Assembly: GCA_947632355.1 (NCBI GenBank)
Contig: CANROY010000008.1
Coordinates: 1-29,181, forward strand
Source: an uncultured Bacilli bacterium
GTDB lineage: Bacteria > Bacillota_I > Bacilli_A > RF39 > UBA660
Direction: 5' to 3'
Length of the DNA: 29,181 nt
Shown here in pieces: positions 1 through 7,295 of the stretch. Positions within the stretch are counted from its first letter, which is position 1; every line of letters starts with the position of its first letter. The position numbers were made by a program, and so were the translations under genes. The notes below the pieces were generated by a model that saw nothing but the letters and a program-made list of their open reading frames with translations, did not search any database and was not told the origin of the DNA.

Positions 1-60
1 CATCAATTTAATCAACCACCTTTTCTATATTATATCAAATTGGTTGATTGCGAAAAATTT
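1..60. other. Inverted repeat at left window edge, possible leftward promoter
   Basis: Positions 10-18 (AATCAACCA) pair with 41-49 (TGGTTGATT), a 9-bp stem with a 22-nt loop and no clear U-tract on either side. Read on the minus strand the loop holds a TATAAT (34-29) followed by AAGGTGG and an ATG at positions 3-1, so a leftward gene could begin exactly at the window edge. No convincing -35 is visible. It could equally be the end of an upstream gene's terminator. Confidence 0.25.
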
Positions 61-93
61 TCACTCCTTAGAGCTGATAATGCATATTTTTTC

Positions 94-123
94 TTGACTT
101 TCATATATTGAGAGTGTTATAGT
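94..123 (+). promoter_or_regulatory. Promoter of the str operon
   Basis: TTGACT (94-99) and TATAGT (118-123) are separated by 18 bp, close to the housekeeping sigma consensus. Transcription would start near 130 and give a leader of about 90 nt before rpsL. Confidence 0.75.
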
Positions 124-142
124 ATTTATGGTTTTTAAAAGC

Positions 143-163
143 GGTTCTATCTTAGATAGAACT
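143..163 (+). promoter_or_regulatory. Hairpin in the rpsL leader
   Basis: GTTCTATC (144-151) and GATAGAAC (155-162) form a perfect 8-bp stem with a TTA loop, extended by a G-U pair. No U-tract follows, so it is not a terminator. It sits between the promoter and the rpsL ribosome binding site. An autoregulatory or RNA-stability role is inference only. Confidence 0.4.
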
Positions 164-218
164 TAATTTAATAGAAAATTTGATACACCAGGATATGTGT
201 TAATGAAAGGAGAGTATT

Positions 219-632
219 ATGTCTACAATTAATCAATTAGTTACGAACAAAAGAAAGAAGAAAACCAAAAAGAGTAAAAGTCCCGTTTTAAATGTTGGAT
301 TTAATACACTTGAAAGAAAACAAACAGATGCAAAAAGTCCACAAAAAAGAGGCGTTTGTACTCGTGTTGGAACAAAGACACCTAAAAAACCAAACTCAGC
401 ACTTCGTAAATATGCGAGAGTTAGACTTTCAAATGGAAAAGAGATTGATGCTTATATTCCAGGAGAAGGGCATAACTTACAAGAGCACAGTGTTGTATTA
501 GTACGTGGTGGACGTGTTAAAGACTTAATCGGTGTTCGTTATCATATTGTACGTGGAACACTTGATACACAAGGCGTACAAAATAGACAACAAGGTCGTA
601 GTAAATATGGTGCTAAAAAACCAAAAAAATAA
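219..632 (+). CDS. rpsL: Small-subunit ribosomal protein S12
   Basis: 137 aa, the first gene of the str operon, preceded by AAAGGAGAG. S12 lines the decoding centre of the 30S subunit and controls accuracy. The diagnostic stretches SPQKRGVCTRVGT, TPKKPNSALRKYARVRL and GHNLQEHSVVLVRGGRVKD are intact, including the lysines and the aspartate (Asp88 in E. coli numbering) linked to streptomycin response. The N-terminal extension (KKTKKSKSP...) is the form common in Gram-positive S12. One oddity: the next motif reads DLIGVRYH where nearly all S12 have DLPGVRYH, so Pro90 (E. coli numbering) is isoleucine (codon ATC). rpsG follows after 21 nt. Confidence 0.98.
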   Translation: MSTINQLVTNKRKKKTKKSKSPVLNVGFNTLERKQTDAKSPQKRGVCTRVGTKTPKKPNSALRKYARVRLSNGKEIDAYIPGEGHNLQEHSVVLVRGGRVKDLIGVRYHIVRGTLDTQGVQNRQQGRSKYGAKKPKK

Positions 633-653
633 TAGATAAAGGAGGAAATTAAA

Positions 654-1121
654 ATGCGTAAGAGAAGAGCAATTAAAAGAGATGTATTACCAGATCCCGT
701 GTATAATTCAAAAGTGGTTACAAAATTAGTAAACCAAATTATGCAAGATGGAAAAAAAGGTACTGCTCAAAAAATTCTTTATGAAGCATTTGATATCATA
801 AAAGAAAAAACTGGTAAAGAACCAATCGATGTATATAACGAAGCTTTAGAAAACGTAAAACCTGCTCTAGAAGTTAAATCTCGTCGTGTAGGTGGTTCAA
901 ATTACCAAGTACCACTAGAAGTTAGTGATGAAAGAAGTCAAGCATTAGCCTTACGTTGGATTGTAAACTATGCGAAACTTAGAAATGGTAAGGGAATGGC
1001 AATTAATTTAGCCAATGAACTTATGGATGCTGCCCAAAATACGGGTGGAGCAGTTAAAAAACGTGAAGATACTCACAAGATGGCTGAAGCAAATAAAGCA
1101 TTTGCTCATTATAGATGGTAG
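654..1121 (+). CDS. rpsG: Small-subunit ribosomal protein S7
   Basis: 155 aa, the usual S7 length, starting MRKRRAIKRDVLPDP after a GGAGG site. S7 nucleates assembly of the 30S head on 16S rRNA and borders the E site. Seen in the sequence: the basic N-terminal arm, VYNEALENVKPALEVKSRRVGGSNYQ (conserved core, roughly residues 80-105), ALRWIVNYA and the C-terminal KKREDTHKMAEANKAFAHYRW. fusA starts 11 nt after the stop codon, consistent with cotranscription. In E. coli S7 is the autogenous repressor of this operon; whether that holds here cannot be read from the sequence. Confidence 0.98.
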   Translation: MRKRRAIKRDVLPDPVYNSKVVTKLVNQIMQDGKKGTAQKILYEAFDIIKEKTGKEPIDVYNEALENVKPALEVKSRRVGGSNYQVPLEVSDERSQALALRWIVNYAKLRNGKGMAINLANELMDAAQNTGGAVKKREDTHKMAEANKAFAHYRW

Positions 1122-1132
1122 GTGAATAAAAG

Positions 1133-3208
1133 ATGGCTAGAGATGTTACAATAGACAAGTTAAGAAATATTGGGATAATGGCCCATATCGATGCTGGTAA
1201 AACAACATTTACAGAACGTGTTTTATTCCATACCGGAATTACTCATAAAATTGGAGAAACTCACGATGGTGAATCTCAAATGGACTGGATGGAGCAAGAA
1301 AAAGAAAGAGGTATCACCATTACTTCTGCTGCAACAACTGCCCATTGGAAAGGATATCGTTTAAATATTATCGATACTCCAGGGCACGTAGATTTTACTG
1401 TTGAAGTTCAAAGATCTTTAAGAGTATTAGATGGTGCTATTTGTTTACTTGATGCCAATGCCGGTGTTGAACCTCAAAGTGAAACTGTATGGCGTCAAGC
1501 AACAGAATACAAAGTACCAAGAATGATTTTTGCTAATAAAATGGATAAATTAGGAGCCGATTTTGAATTTACGTTAGGTACAATTGGAAGTCGTTTAGGT
1601 GTTAATTATAAACCTATTCAATGGCCAATTGGTGCTGAAAGTGAATTTAATGGAATTATCGATTTAGTTGAAATGAAAGCTTACCATTATGATGGTGGTG
1701 AAAAAGAAGAACCAACTGAAATTGAAATCCCTGCTGATTTAGTAGATTTAGCAAAGGAAAAACGTATAGAATTAATTGAAGCCGTTGCTGAATTTGACGA
1801 TGCTTTAATGGAAAAATATTTAGATGGACAAGAAGTAAGTGTAGCAGAAATCAAGAGTGCTATTCGTAAAGGTGTTCTTGCTGCTGAATTCTTCCCAGTA
1901 ATGTGTGGTAGTGCCTTATCAAATATGGGGGTTAAGTTAGCCCTTGATGCTGTAATTGATTATATGCCTGCTCCAACTGATGTTCCATCAATTGAATGTT
2001 ATGACCCAAAAACAGGAGCAGACGTACAACGTCATCCAAGTGATTCAGAACCATTTACAGCCTTAGCATTCAAAATTATGGCTGACCCATTTGTAGGTAG
2101 ACTTGCTTTCTTTAGAGTTTACTCAGGACACTTAACAAGTGGTTCTTACATTGTAAATAGTACAAAAGGTGAAAAAGAAAGAATTGGACGTATCTTACAA
2201 ATGCACGCAAATAACCGTAAGGAAATTAGTGAAGTGTATTGTGGTGAAATTGCTGCTGCTGTAGGACTTAAAAATACAACAACTGCTGATACATTATGTG
2301 ATGAAAAAAATCCTGTTATCATGAAAGGTATGGAATTCCCATTACCAGTTATTGATGAAGCAATTGAACCAAAGAGTAAAGCCGATCAAGAAAAACTTGG
2401 TATTGCCTTACAAAAACTTGCTGAAGAAGACCCAACATTCAAATACAAAACGGATCCTGAAACTGGACAAACGGTTATTAGTGGTATGGGTGAGTTACAC
2501 CTTGAAGTTTTAGTAAGAAGAATGAAAGATGAATTTAACGTAGAAGCAAATATTGGTAGACCACAAGTTGCTTATCGTGAAACCATTACCCAAGCCGGTG
2601 ATTGTGAAGGTAAGTATATTAAACAATCAGGTGGTCGTGGACAATATGGTCACGTATGGGTTAAATTTGAACCAAATCCTGAAAAAGGATATGAATTCGT
2701 TGATGCTATCGTTGGTGGTGTTGTACCACGTGAATATATTCCAGTTACGGATAAAGGATTACAAGAAGCAATGGCTGGAGGAATTCTTGCTGGTTACCCA
2801 ATGGTAGATGTTAAAGCAACATTATTTGATGGATCTTATCACGATGTCGATTCAAGTGAAATGGCCTTCAAAATTGCTGCAAGTATGGCTTTAAAAGAAG
2901 CTAAAAATAAATGTAAACCTGTACTTCTTGAACCTGTTATGAAAGTTGCTGTAACCGTTCCAGATGAATATATGGGTAATGTTATGGGAGATTTAACAAG
3001 TAGAAGAGGACGTCCATTAGGACAAGAATCTCGTGGTAATGCCTTACAAATTACGGCAATGGTACCACTTGCTGAAATGTTTGGATATGCAACAAGCTTG
3101 CGTTCTAACACCCAAGGCCGTGGAAACTTTGTAATGGAACTTGACCATTATGAAGAAGTTCCAAAATCAATCGCTGAAGAAATCATAAAGAAAAACAGCG
3201 TTAACTAA
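1133..3208 (+). CDS. fusA: Elongation factor G
   Basis: 691 aa, full length. EF-G is the GTPase that drives translocation of tRNA and mRNA and, with RRF, ribosome recycling. GTPase motifs are intact: AHIDAGKTT (P-loop, about residues 17-25), RGITITSAATT (switch I), DTPGHVDF (G3) and NKMD (G4). Domains II-V follow, with GMGELHLEVLVRRM in domain III and SGGRGQYGHVW in domain IV. The start is set by AGGTGAATAAAAG before ATG. It is the third gene of the str operon. Only one fusA copy is visible, so it probably covers both translocation and recycling. Confidence 0.98.
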   Translation: MARDVTIDKLRNIGIMAHIDAGKTTFTERVLFHTGITHKIGETHDGESQMDWMEQEKERGITITSAATTAHWKGYRLNIIDTPGHVDFTVEVQRSLRVLDGAICLLDANAGVEPQSETVWRQATEYKVPRMIFANKMDKLGADFEFTLGTIGSRLGVNYKPIQWPIGAESEFNGIIDLVEMKAYHYDGGEKEEPTEIEIPADLVDLAKEKRIELIEAVAEFDDALMEKYLDGQEVSVAEIKSAIRKGVLAAEFFPVMCGSALSNMGVKLALDAVIDYMPAPTDVPSIECYDPKTGADVQRHPSDSEPFTALAFKIMADPFVGRLAFFRVYSGHLTSGSYIVNSTKGEKERIGRILQMHANNRKEISEVYCGEIAAAVGLKNTTTADTLCDEKNPVIMKGMEFPLPVIDEAIEPKSKADQEKLGIALQKLAEEDPTFKYKTDPETGQTVISGMGELHLEVLVRRMKDEFNVEANIGRPQVAYRETITQAGDCEGKYIKQSGGRGQYGHVWVKFEPNPEKGYEFVDAIVGGVVPREYIPVTDKGLQEAMAGGILAGYPMVDVKATLFDGSYHDVDSSEMAFKIAASMALKEAKNKCKPVLLEPVMKVAVTVPDEYMGNVMGDLTSRRGRPLGQESRGNALQITAMVPLAEMFGYATSLRSNTQGRGNFVMELDHYEEVPKSIAEEIIKKNSVN

Positions 3209-3216
3209 AAATAATA

Positions 3217-3233
3217 CTTGAAAAACATTCAAG
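3217..3233 (+). other. Small hairpin in the fusA-tuf spacer
   Basis: CTTGAA (3217-3222) pairs with TTCAAG (3228-3233) around a 5-nt loop. No U-run follows, so full termination is unlikely. It may be an mRNA processing or partial-attenuation site that lets tuf be expressed at a different level from fusA. The 67-nt spacer also has AT-rich sequence that could hold a secondary tuf promoter, but no clear -35 is visible. Confidence 0.3.
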
Positions 3234-3275
3234 CATTAGATAAAATAATATATAGATTGAAAGGAGAAAAAAACA

Positions 3276-4442
3276 ATGGCAAAAGAAAAATATGACCGTT
3301 CAAAAGAACATGTTAATATTGGTACTATTGGACACGTTGACCATGGTAAAACAACATTAACAGCTGCAATTACAAAATATTTTGGTAAATTTGTTGATTA
3401 TGCTGATATCGATAAAGCACCAGAAGAAAGAGAAAGAGGTATTACAATTAATACTGCTCACGTTGAGTATGAAACTGAAAAACGTCATTATGCTCACGTA
3501 GACTGCCCAGGACATGCTGACTATGTTAAAAACATGATTACTGGTGCTGCTCAAATGGATGGAGCAATCCTTGTAGTATCTGCTGCAGATGGACCAATGC
3601 CTCAAACAAGAGAACATATCTTATTATCTCGTCAAGTAGGTGTTCCTAAAATCGTTGTTTACATGAACAAATGTGACCAAGTTGATGATCCAGAATTACT
3701 TGACTTAGTAGAAATGGAAATTAGAGAATTATTAGGAGAATACAATTTCGATACTGAATGCCCTATTATCCGTGGTAGTGCTTTAAAAGCTCTTGAAGGT
3801 GATGAAGCTGCTGCTCAATCAATTCGTGATTTAATGGCTGCAGTTGATGATTATATCGATTCACCAGTTCGTGACACAGATAAACCATTCTTAATGAGTA
3901 TTGAAGACGTATTCACTATCTCAGGACGTGGAACTGTTGTTACAGGACGTGTTGAACGTGGTGTATTAAATCTTAATGATGAAGTTGAAATCGTTGGTTT
4001 AAGACCTACTCAAAAAACTGTATGTACAGGTATTGAAATGTTCAGAAAACAATTAGACTTTGCTCAAGCAGGAGATAATGCAGGTGTATTACTACGTGGT
4101 ACTGCTCGTGATGAAGTTGAACGTGGTCAAGTACTAGCTAAACCTGGAAGTGTTACTCCACATCATAAATTCAAAGCTAGTGTATATGTTCTAAGTAAAG
4201 AAGAAGGCGGACGTCATACTCCATTCTTCTCAAACTACAGACCTCAATTCTATTTCCGTACTACTGATGTTACTGGTGTCATTGAACTTCCTAGTGGAGT
4301 TGAAATGGTTATGCCTGGTGACAACGTAGATATGACAGTAGAATTAATTGCTCCAGTTGCTCTTGAAAATGGTACAAAATTCTCTATCCGTGAAGGTGGA
4401 CGTACTGTTGGTGCTGGTGTAGTTTCTGAAATCATTGAATAA
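3276..4442 (+). CDS. tuf: Elongation factor Tu
   Basis: 388 aa. EF-Tu is the GTPase that delivers aminoacyl-tRNA to the ribosomal A site. Motifs: GHVDHGKTT (P-loop), RGITINTAHVEYE (switch I), DCPGHADYVKNM (G3 and switch II with the catalytic histidine), NKCD (G4) and GSALKAL (G5). Domains II and III are present with KFKASVYVLSKEEGGRHTPF. It is slightly shorter than the ~394-396 aa of many EF-Tu proteins because the region after the P-loop is compact. It is the last gene of the str operon, with a strong GAAAGGAG site and a terminator 10 nt after the stop. Confidence 0.98.
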   Translation: MAKEKYDRSKEHVNIGTIGHVDHGKTTLTAAITKYFGKFVDYADIDKAPEERERGITINTAHVEYETEKRHYAHVDCPGHADYVKNMITGAAQMDGAILVVSAADGPMPQTREHILLSRQVGVPKIVVYMNKCDQVDDPELLDLVEMEIRELLGEYNFDTECPIIRGSALKALEGDEAAAQSIRDLMAAVDDYIDSPVRDTDKPFLMSIEDVFTISGRGTVVTGRVERGVLNLNDEVEIVGLRPTQKTVCTGIEMFRKQLDFAQAGDNAGVLLRGTARDEVERGQVLAKPGSVTPHHKFKASVYVLSKEEGGRHTPFFSNYRPQFYFRTTDVTGVIELPSGVEMVMPGDNVDMTVELIAPVALENGTKFSIREGGRTVGAGVVSEIIE

Positions 4443-4452
4443 TGAAACTTTA

Positions 4453-4477
4453 AAACTTCCCTTGTGGAAGTTTTTTT
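4453..4477 (+). terminator. Terminator after tuf
   Basis: AAACTTCC (4453-4460) pairs with GGAAGTTT (4466-4473) around CTTGT, and the stem runs into a T-tract ending at 4477. This closes the str operon. Confidence 0.85.
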
Positions 4478-4509
4478 GTGGATAAAAATACGAAAAAAGT
4501 CAAAAATTA

Positions 4510-4602
4510 GGAATTTTGTGATAAATAAGTATTAAAAGTATGGAATTTTGTGAATAAATATAAGTTTATTCACTTTCTCTTTTTCATAAAATATGGTAAT
4601 AT
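4510..4602 (+). promoter_or_regulatory. Promoter region of the serine hydrolase, with direct repeat and palindrome
   Basis: GGAATTTTGTGA occurs at 4510-4521 and again at 4542-4553. The second copy runs into a perfect palindrome, GTGAATAAA (4550-4558) / TTTATTCAC (4565-4573) with a 6-nt centre. Downstream is TATGGTAATAT, with a likely extended -10 TAATAT at 4597-4602, so the palindrome abuts or covers the poorly conserved -35 position. The arrangement suggests an operator, but the regulator is unknown. Confidence 0.5.
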
Positions 4603-4625
4603 CTTATATGGTAGGTGAAGTAGGG

Positions 4626-5627
4626 ATGGCTAAAAGAAAAAAGAAGAAAACTTTAAGAAAAATTGTCTATGTTTTTATTCTTGCTCTAGCATTAGGTGGT
4701 TGCTATCTTTATTATGATCATCAACATCAATTGGCTATCTTACAAAAACAACAAAGAATAGAAGAAGAACGCATAAAAAAAGAAAAGGAAGAAAAATATC
4801 AAACTTGCTTAACGAAAAAATATGATGAAAGTGAACTAACAAGTGAATTGTTAAATCAAAAAAATGAAATTGATGCATTTATAAAAAGCAATAATTATAA
4901 AGCAAGTGTACTTTATGAAGACATACAAACAGGATTTAATTATAAATATGCTGCTGATACCGTTTATTATGGTTGTAGTTTAATTAAAATTGTAGATGCT
5001 CTTTATTTAATTAACCAAGCCACTTTAGGAAACGTAAATTTAGATACTGAAACCATTACCTATACAAGTAATTATGTAAGAGGATTTAGTAGTGGTATGG
5101 AAAAAAGAAAAGTAGGTGAACAAGTATCATTAAGAGATTTAATTACCTATGCTATTTCTGTAAGTGATAATAGTGCCCATTTAATGCTTTTAGATTATAT
5201 TGGTTTTAATAATTTAAAAGAATATGGACAAAGTTTAGGTGCTAAAGTCATATTAACAGGTGGAGATAATTACGGCAATCAAACAGCAGAAGATACCAAT
5301 ATTTATTTAAAAGAAGCGTATAAAATTATTACAGAAAATGAAGAATATGGACCATTTCTAAAAAGCATAATGGATAACAATGAACGAAATGCCTTTAATA
5401 CAGATACGATTAAAATCTATCACAAATATGGAAGTTATGCGAGTAACTATCACGATATTGGTTTAAGTTTAGAAGAGCACCCTTACGCAATTTCTATACT
5501 TACTCTTCACGAAAATAATGGCTATCAAGAAGTAGTACAAGGAATACACGAAAAGGTACGTGCATTACATAATGCCTTCTATGAAAACAGAAAAAATGCT
5601 TGCTACCAAGAAGTGTATGGAAGCTAA
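4626..5627 (+). CDS. Membrane-anchored serine hydrolase of the beta-lactamase/transpeptidase fold
   Basis: 333 aa from the ATG at 4626, which has AGGTGAAGTAGGG upstream; an ATG at 4593 in the same frame lacks such a site. Residues 1-12 are strongly basic, followed by a hydrophobic segment (about 13-29) ending LGGC, which could be a TM anchor or a lipobox, then a charged coiled coil (about 37-58). The catalytic part has the three class A/penicillin-binding motifs: S118-L-I-K, S180-D-N and K267-Y-G. Family members either hydrolyse beta-lactams or are class A-like D,D-peptidases. The motif III lysine is present but followed by Tyr, and the class A Glu166 region is not obvious, so a true beta-lactamase is uncertain. 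Convergent with the FemA/B gene, sharing a terminator. Confidence 0.75.
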   Translation: MAKRKKKKTLRKIVYVFILALALGGCYLYYDHQHQLAILQKQQRIEEERIKKEKEEKYQTCLTKKYDESELTSELLNQKNEIDAFIKSNNYKASVLYEDIQTGFNYKYAADTVYYGCSLIKIVDALYLINQATLGNVNLDTETITYTSNYVRGFSSGMEKRKVGEQVSLRDLITYAISVSDNSAHLMLLDYIGFNNLKEYGQSLGAKVILTGGDNYGNQTAEDTNIYLKEAYKIITENEEYGPFLKSIMDNNERNAFNTDTIKIYHKYGSYASNYHDIGLSLEEHPYAISILTLHENNGYQEVVQGIHEKVRALHNAFYENRKNACYQEVYGS

Positions 5628-5654
5628 AAACGAAGTAGTTTTTACTTCGTTTTT
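5626..5654. terminator. Bidirectional terminator between serine hydrolase and FemA/B gene
   Basis: AAAAACGAAGTA (5626-5637) and TACTTCGTTTTT (5643-5654) form a 12-bp stem with a 5-nt loop, A-run on one side and T-run on the other. It overlaps the stop codons of both convergent genes and can end transcription from both. Confidence 0.85.
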
Positions 5655-6886
5655 ATATCGGTTTTATTAAAGATTTTGGCAAGTTTTCCACTCTTTAATA
5701 GAGAAGTATAAATGGAGTGATTTATAACTAAATCAAATTCTCCAATAAACTCATATACTTTTGGTTTAAATCCAAGTTTAAAATCATTTAAACCTTTGTA
5801 AGGATTCGTATTGGTAAAATCTCCAGTCATTCCATTTAAATCCGCAAAGTCATAATACTTTTTATAATAATCAAGTATTTTATAATGCATAAAGTAATTA
5901 GGACTAAAACTTCTATAATTCGTATCATACCCACTCATAACAATCTGAATACGATTTTGATACTTAATTACTAATGCCCCTGCAATATAGATTTTTTCAC
6001 CCTTATTTGCTTTTGCTTGGGCATCTAATACATCATTTTTGTAAGATAAAAGGGTTTTATCGGAATCCATTTTGATATGTAAGTTTTTATCCGTATGATT
6101 TTCGATTAACGTATCAGATACTGCTTGATTATGATTTAATTCATTTTCATAGGCATTTTTGGAATTGACTAAAAAATGATGGGTATTTAAACTTACTAAG
6201 AATAAATCAACATTTTTAGAATGAGAGAAAGCTTTATAGTAACTTTTATAATAGAAAGAATCTTTATTTCTTTTTTTCTTAATAAAATTATAAAGAATAT
6301 CAATACCACTATAATCAGCAATTTCGATATCTAAACCCTTTAGTGCACCACGTTTAATTTTATTTCTTGTATTTTTATCTAAAGAATCTAAAGAAAACTT
6401 CTTTAAAGGAACAATTCCATTGTATTTTGGTAAAGCCGATTCAAAATAGACATTATCCTTTAATTTAACATACCCTAAATCAATTAAAGATTTAATAATT
6501 TGAACATTATCGTTATAAGTTTTTTTAAATGTTTTGGTATCAATTTCTGCAATTGCAATTTCAGGATTTATTTTGATAAACGCTAATCTTTTTTTATAAT
6601 GTTCAATGATTTTATCAGTGAAAGTCTTTAATAATTCTTTATCGGAATAATCGACAATAAATCCTTTAGGGGCATAGCCATATTTAAAGAACTTTGTTAA
6701 CTTTTTTATAAGAATTAAACTAACAGCGTGGATAGTATCCTTATCATCTACTAAACCAATCATTTCAAAATCAAAACCATTGTCTTTCATAAGTATTGCA
6801 TATTCGTAAGTTTGGTAATGACTTCCAAATCCACTTTTATCAGCAAAACTTTCAAATTCGTGGATACTAAGTTCTTTAATACGCAT
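5642..6886 (-). CDS. FemA/FemB/MurM-type peptidoglycan bridge aminoacyltransferase
   Basis: 414 aa from the ATG at 6886, whose SD is AGGAGGG 7 nt upstream. A longer reading from a TTG at 6904 would place that SD inside the gene. These enzymes transfer amino acids from aminoacyl-tRNA to the side-chain lysine of lipid II, building the cross-bridge on the inner membrane face. The layout is two GNAT-like halves, with RIKELSIHEFESFADK...HYQTYEYA at the N-terminus, YGYAPKGFIVDY (about 80-90), and NPYKGLNDFKLGFKP...YEFIGEFDLVIN near the C-terminus, which is typical of the family. A long helical stretch (about 240-290) matches the coiled-coil arm of FemA. The amino acid added cannot be predicted. Monocistronic. 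Confidence 0.88.
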   Translation of the reverse strand: MRIKELSIHEFESFADKSGFGSHYQTYEYAILMKDNGFDFEMIGLVDDKDTIHAVSLILIKKLTKFFKYGYAPKGFIVDYSDKELLKTFTDKIIEHYKKRLAFIKINPEIAIAEIDTKTFKKTYNDNVQIIKSLIDLGYVKLKDNVYFESALPKYNGIVPLKKFSLDSLDKNTRNKIKRGALKGLDIEIADYSGIDILYNFIKKKRNKDSFYYKSYYKAFSHSKNVDLFLVSLNTHHFLVNSKNAYENELNHNQAVSDTLIENHTDKNLHIKMDSDKTLLSYKNDVLDAQAKANKGEKIYIAGALVIKYQNRIQIVMSGYDTNYRSFSPNYFMHYKILDYYKKYYDFADLNGMTGDFTNTNPYKGLNDFKLGFKPKVYEFIGEFDLVINHSIYTSLLKSGKLAKIFNKTDIKTK

Positions 6887-6943
6887 AATAAACCCTCCTG
6901 ACAAGTGTTTATTATAACATATTTTTATTTGATTTCAATACTC

Positions 6944-7174
6944 TTAATCTTCTTTTAGAATACTTTTTGGATAAGGTTTTCTTTCGTCTGTTAAATATAA
7001 AATATAGTCAATACTTGTTTTATAATATTCTGCTAATTTTTTTAAAACATCTGTTGGAATATCAAGTCTTCCTGTTTCATAAGAAGAGTATCCATTTTGA
7101 CTCATATTTAAAATTTTAGCAATATCTTTTTGAAATAAATCATTATCTTCTCTTAATTCTCTTAATCTATTCAT
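6944..7174 (-). CDS. Small XRE-family repressor
   Basis: 76 aa, almost entirely one Cro/CI-type helix-turn-helix: LRELREDNDLFQKDIAKIL (helices 1-2), MSQNGYSSYETGR (recognition helix region, about 24-36), then IPTDVLKKLAEYYKTSIDYIL. Start ATG at 7174 with AAGGTGAG 7 nt upstream. It is transcribed away from the lectin-like surface protein across a 121-bp intergenic region that holds three related palindromes. It therefore probably represses the divergent gene and perhaps itself. No sensor domain is present, so derepression would depend on protein level, proteolysis or a partner. Confidence 0.85.
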   Translation of the reverse strand: MNRLRELREDNDLFQKDIAKILNMSQNGYSSYETGRLDIPTDVLKKLAEYYKTSIDYILYLTDERKPYPKSILKED

Positions 7175-7202
7175 TCTTTGCTCACCTTAAAAGGATTTTA
7201 CT

Positions 7203-7275
7203 ATATCTCAAAATAAGATATTGAACTATAACTCAAAATGGGTTATAATGAGATTATAAAATCACAAAATGTGAT
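7203..7275. promoter_or_regulatory. Triple operator between the XRE repressor and the surface-protein gene
   Basis: Three palindromes share the centre AAAAT. Operator 1 (7203-7221) has arms ATATCTC/AAGATAT. Operator 2 (7227-7247) has arms TATAACTC/GGGTTATA. Operator 3 (7261-7275) has arms ATCAC/GTGAT. Centres lie at 7212, 7237 and 7268, that is 25 and 31 bp apart, close to whole helical turns. Operator 2 fills the spacer between the -35 and -10 of the rightward promoter, and operator 3 lies just past its start point, so binding would block transcription. The small XRE protein encoded alongside is the obvious candidate ligand. Confidence 0.75.
7221..7249 (+). promoter_or_regulatory. Promoter of the lectin-like surface-protein gene
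   Basis: TTGAAC (7221-7226) and TATAAT (7244-7249) with exactly 17 bp between. The spacer is operator 2. AATAGGAG provides the ribosome binding site before the ATG at 7296. Confidence 0.8.
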
Positions 7276-7295
7276 ATGCAAATAGGAGAATAAAA

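Noticed and set aside
2839..3111. Antisense frame inside fusA
   Set aside because: Shadow of a highly conserved gene; no SD and no independent promoter.
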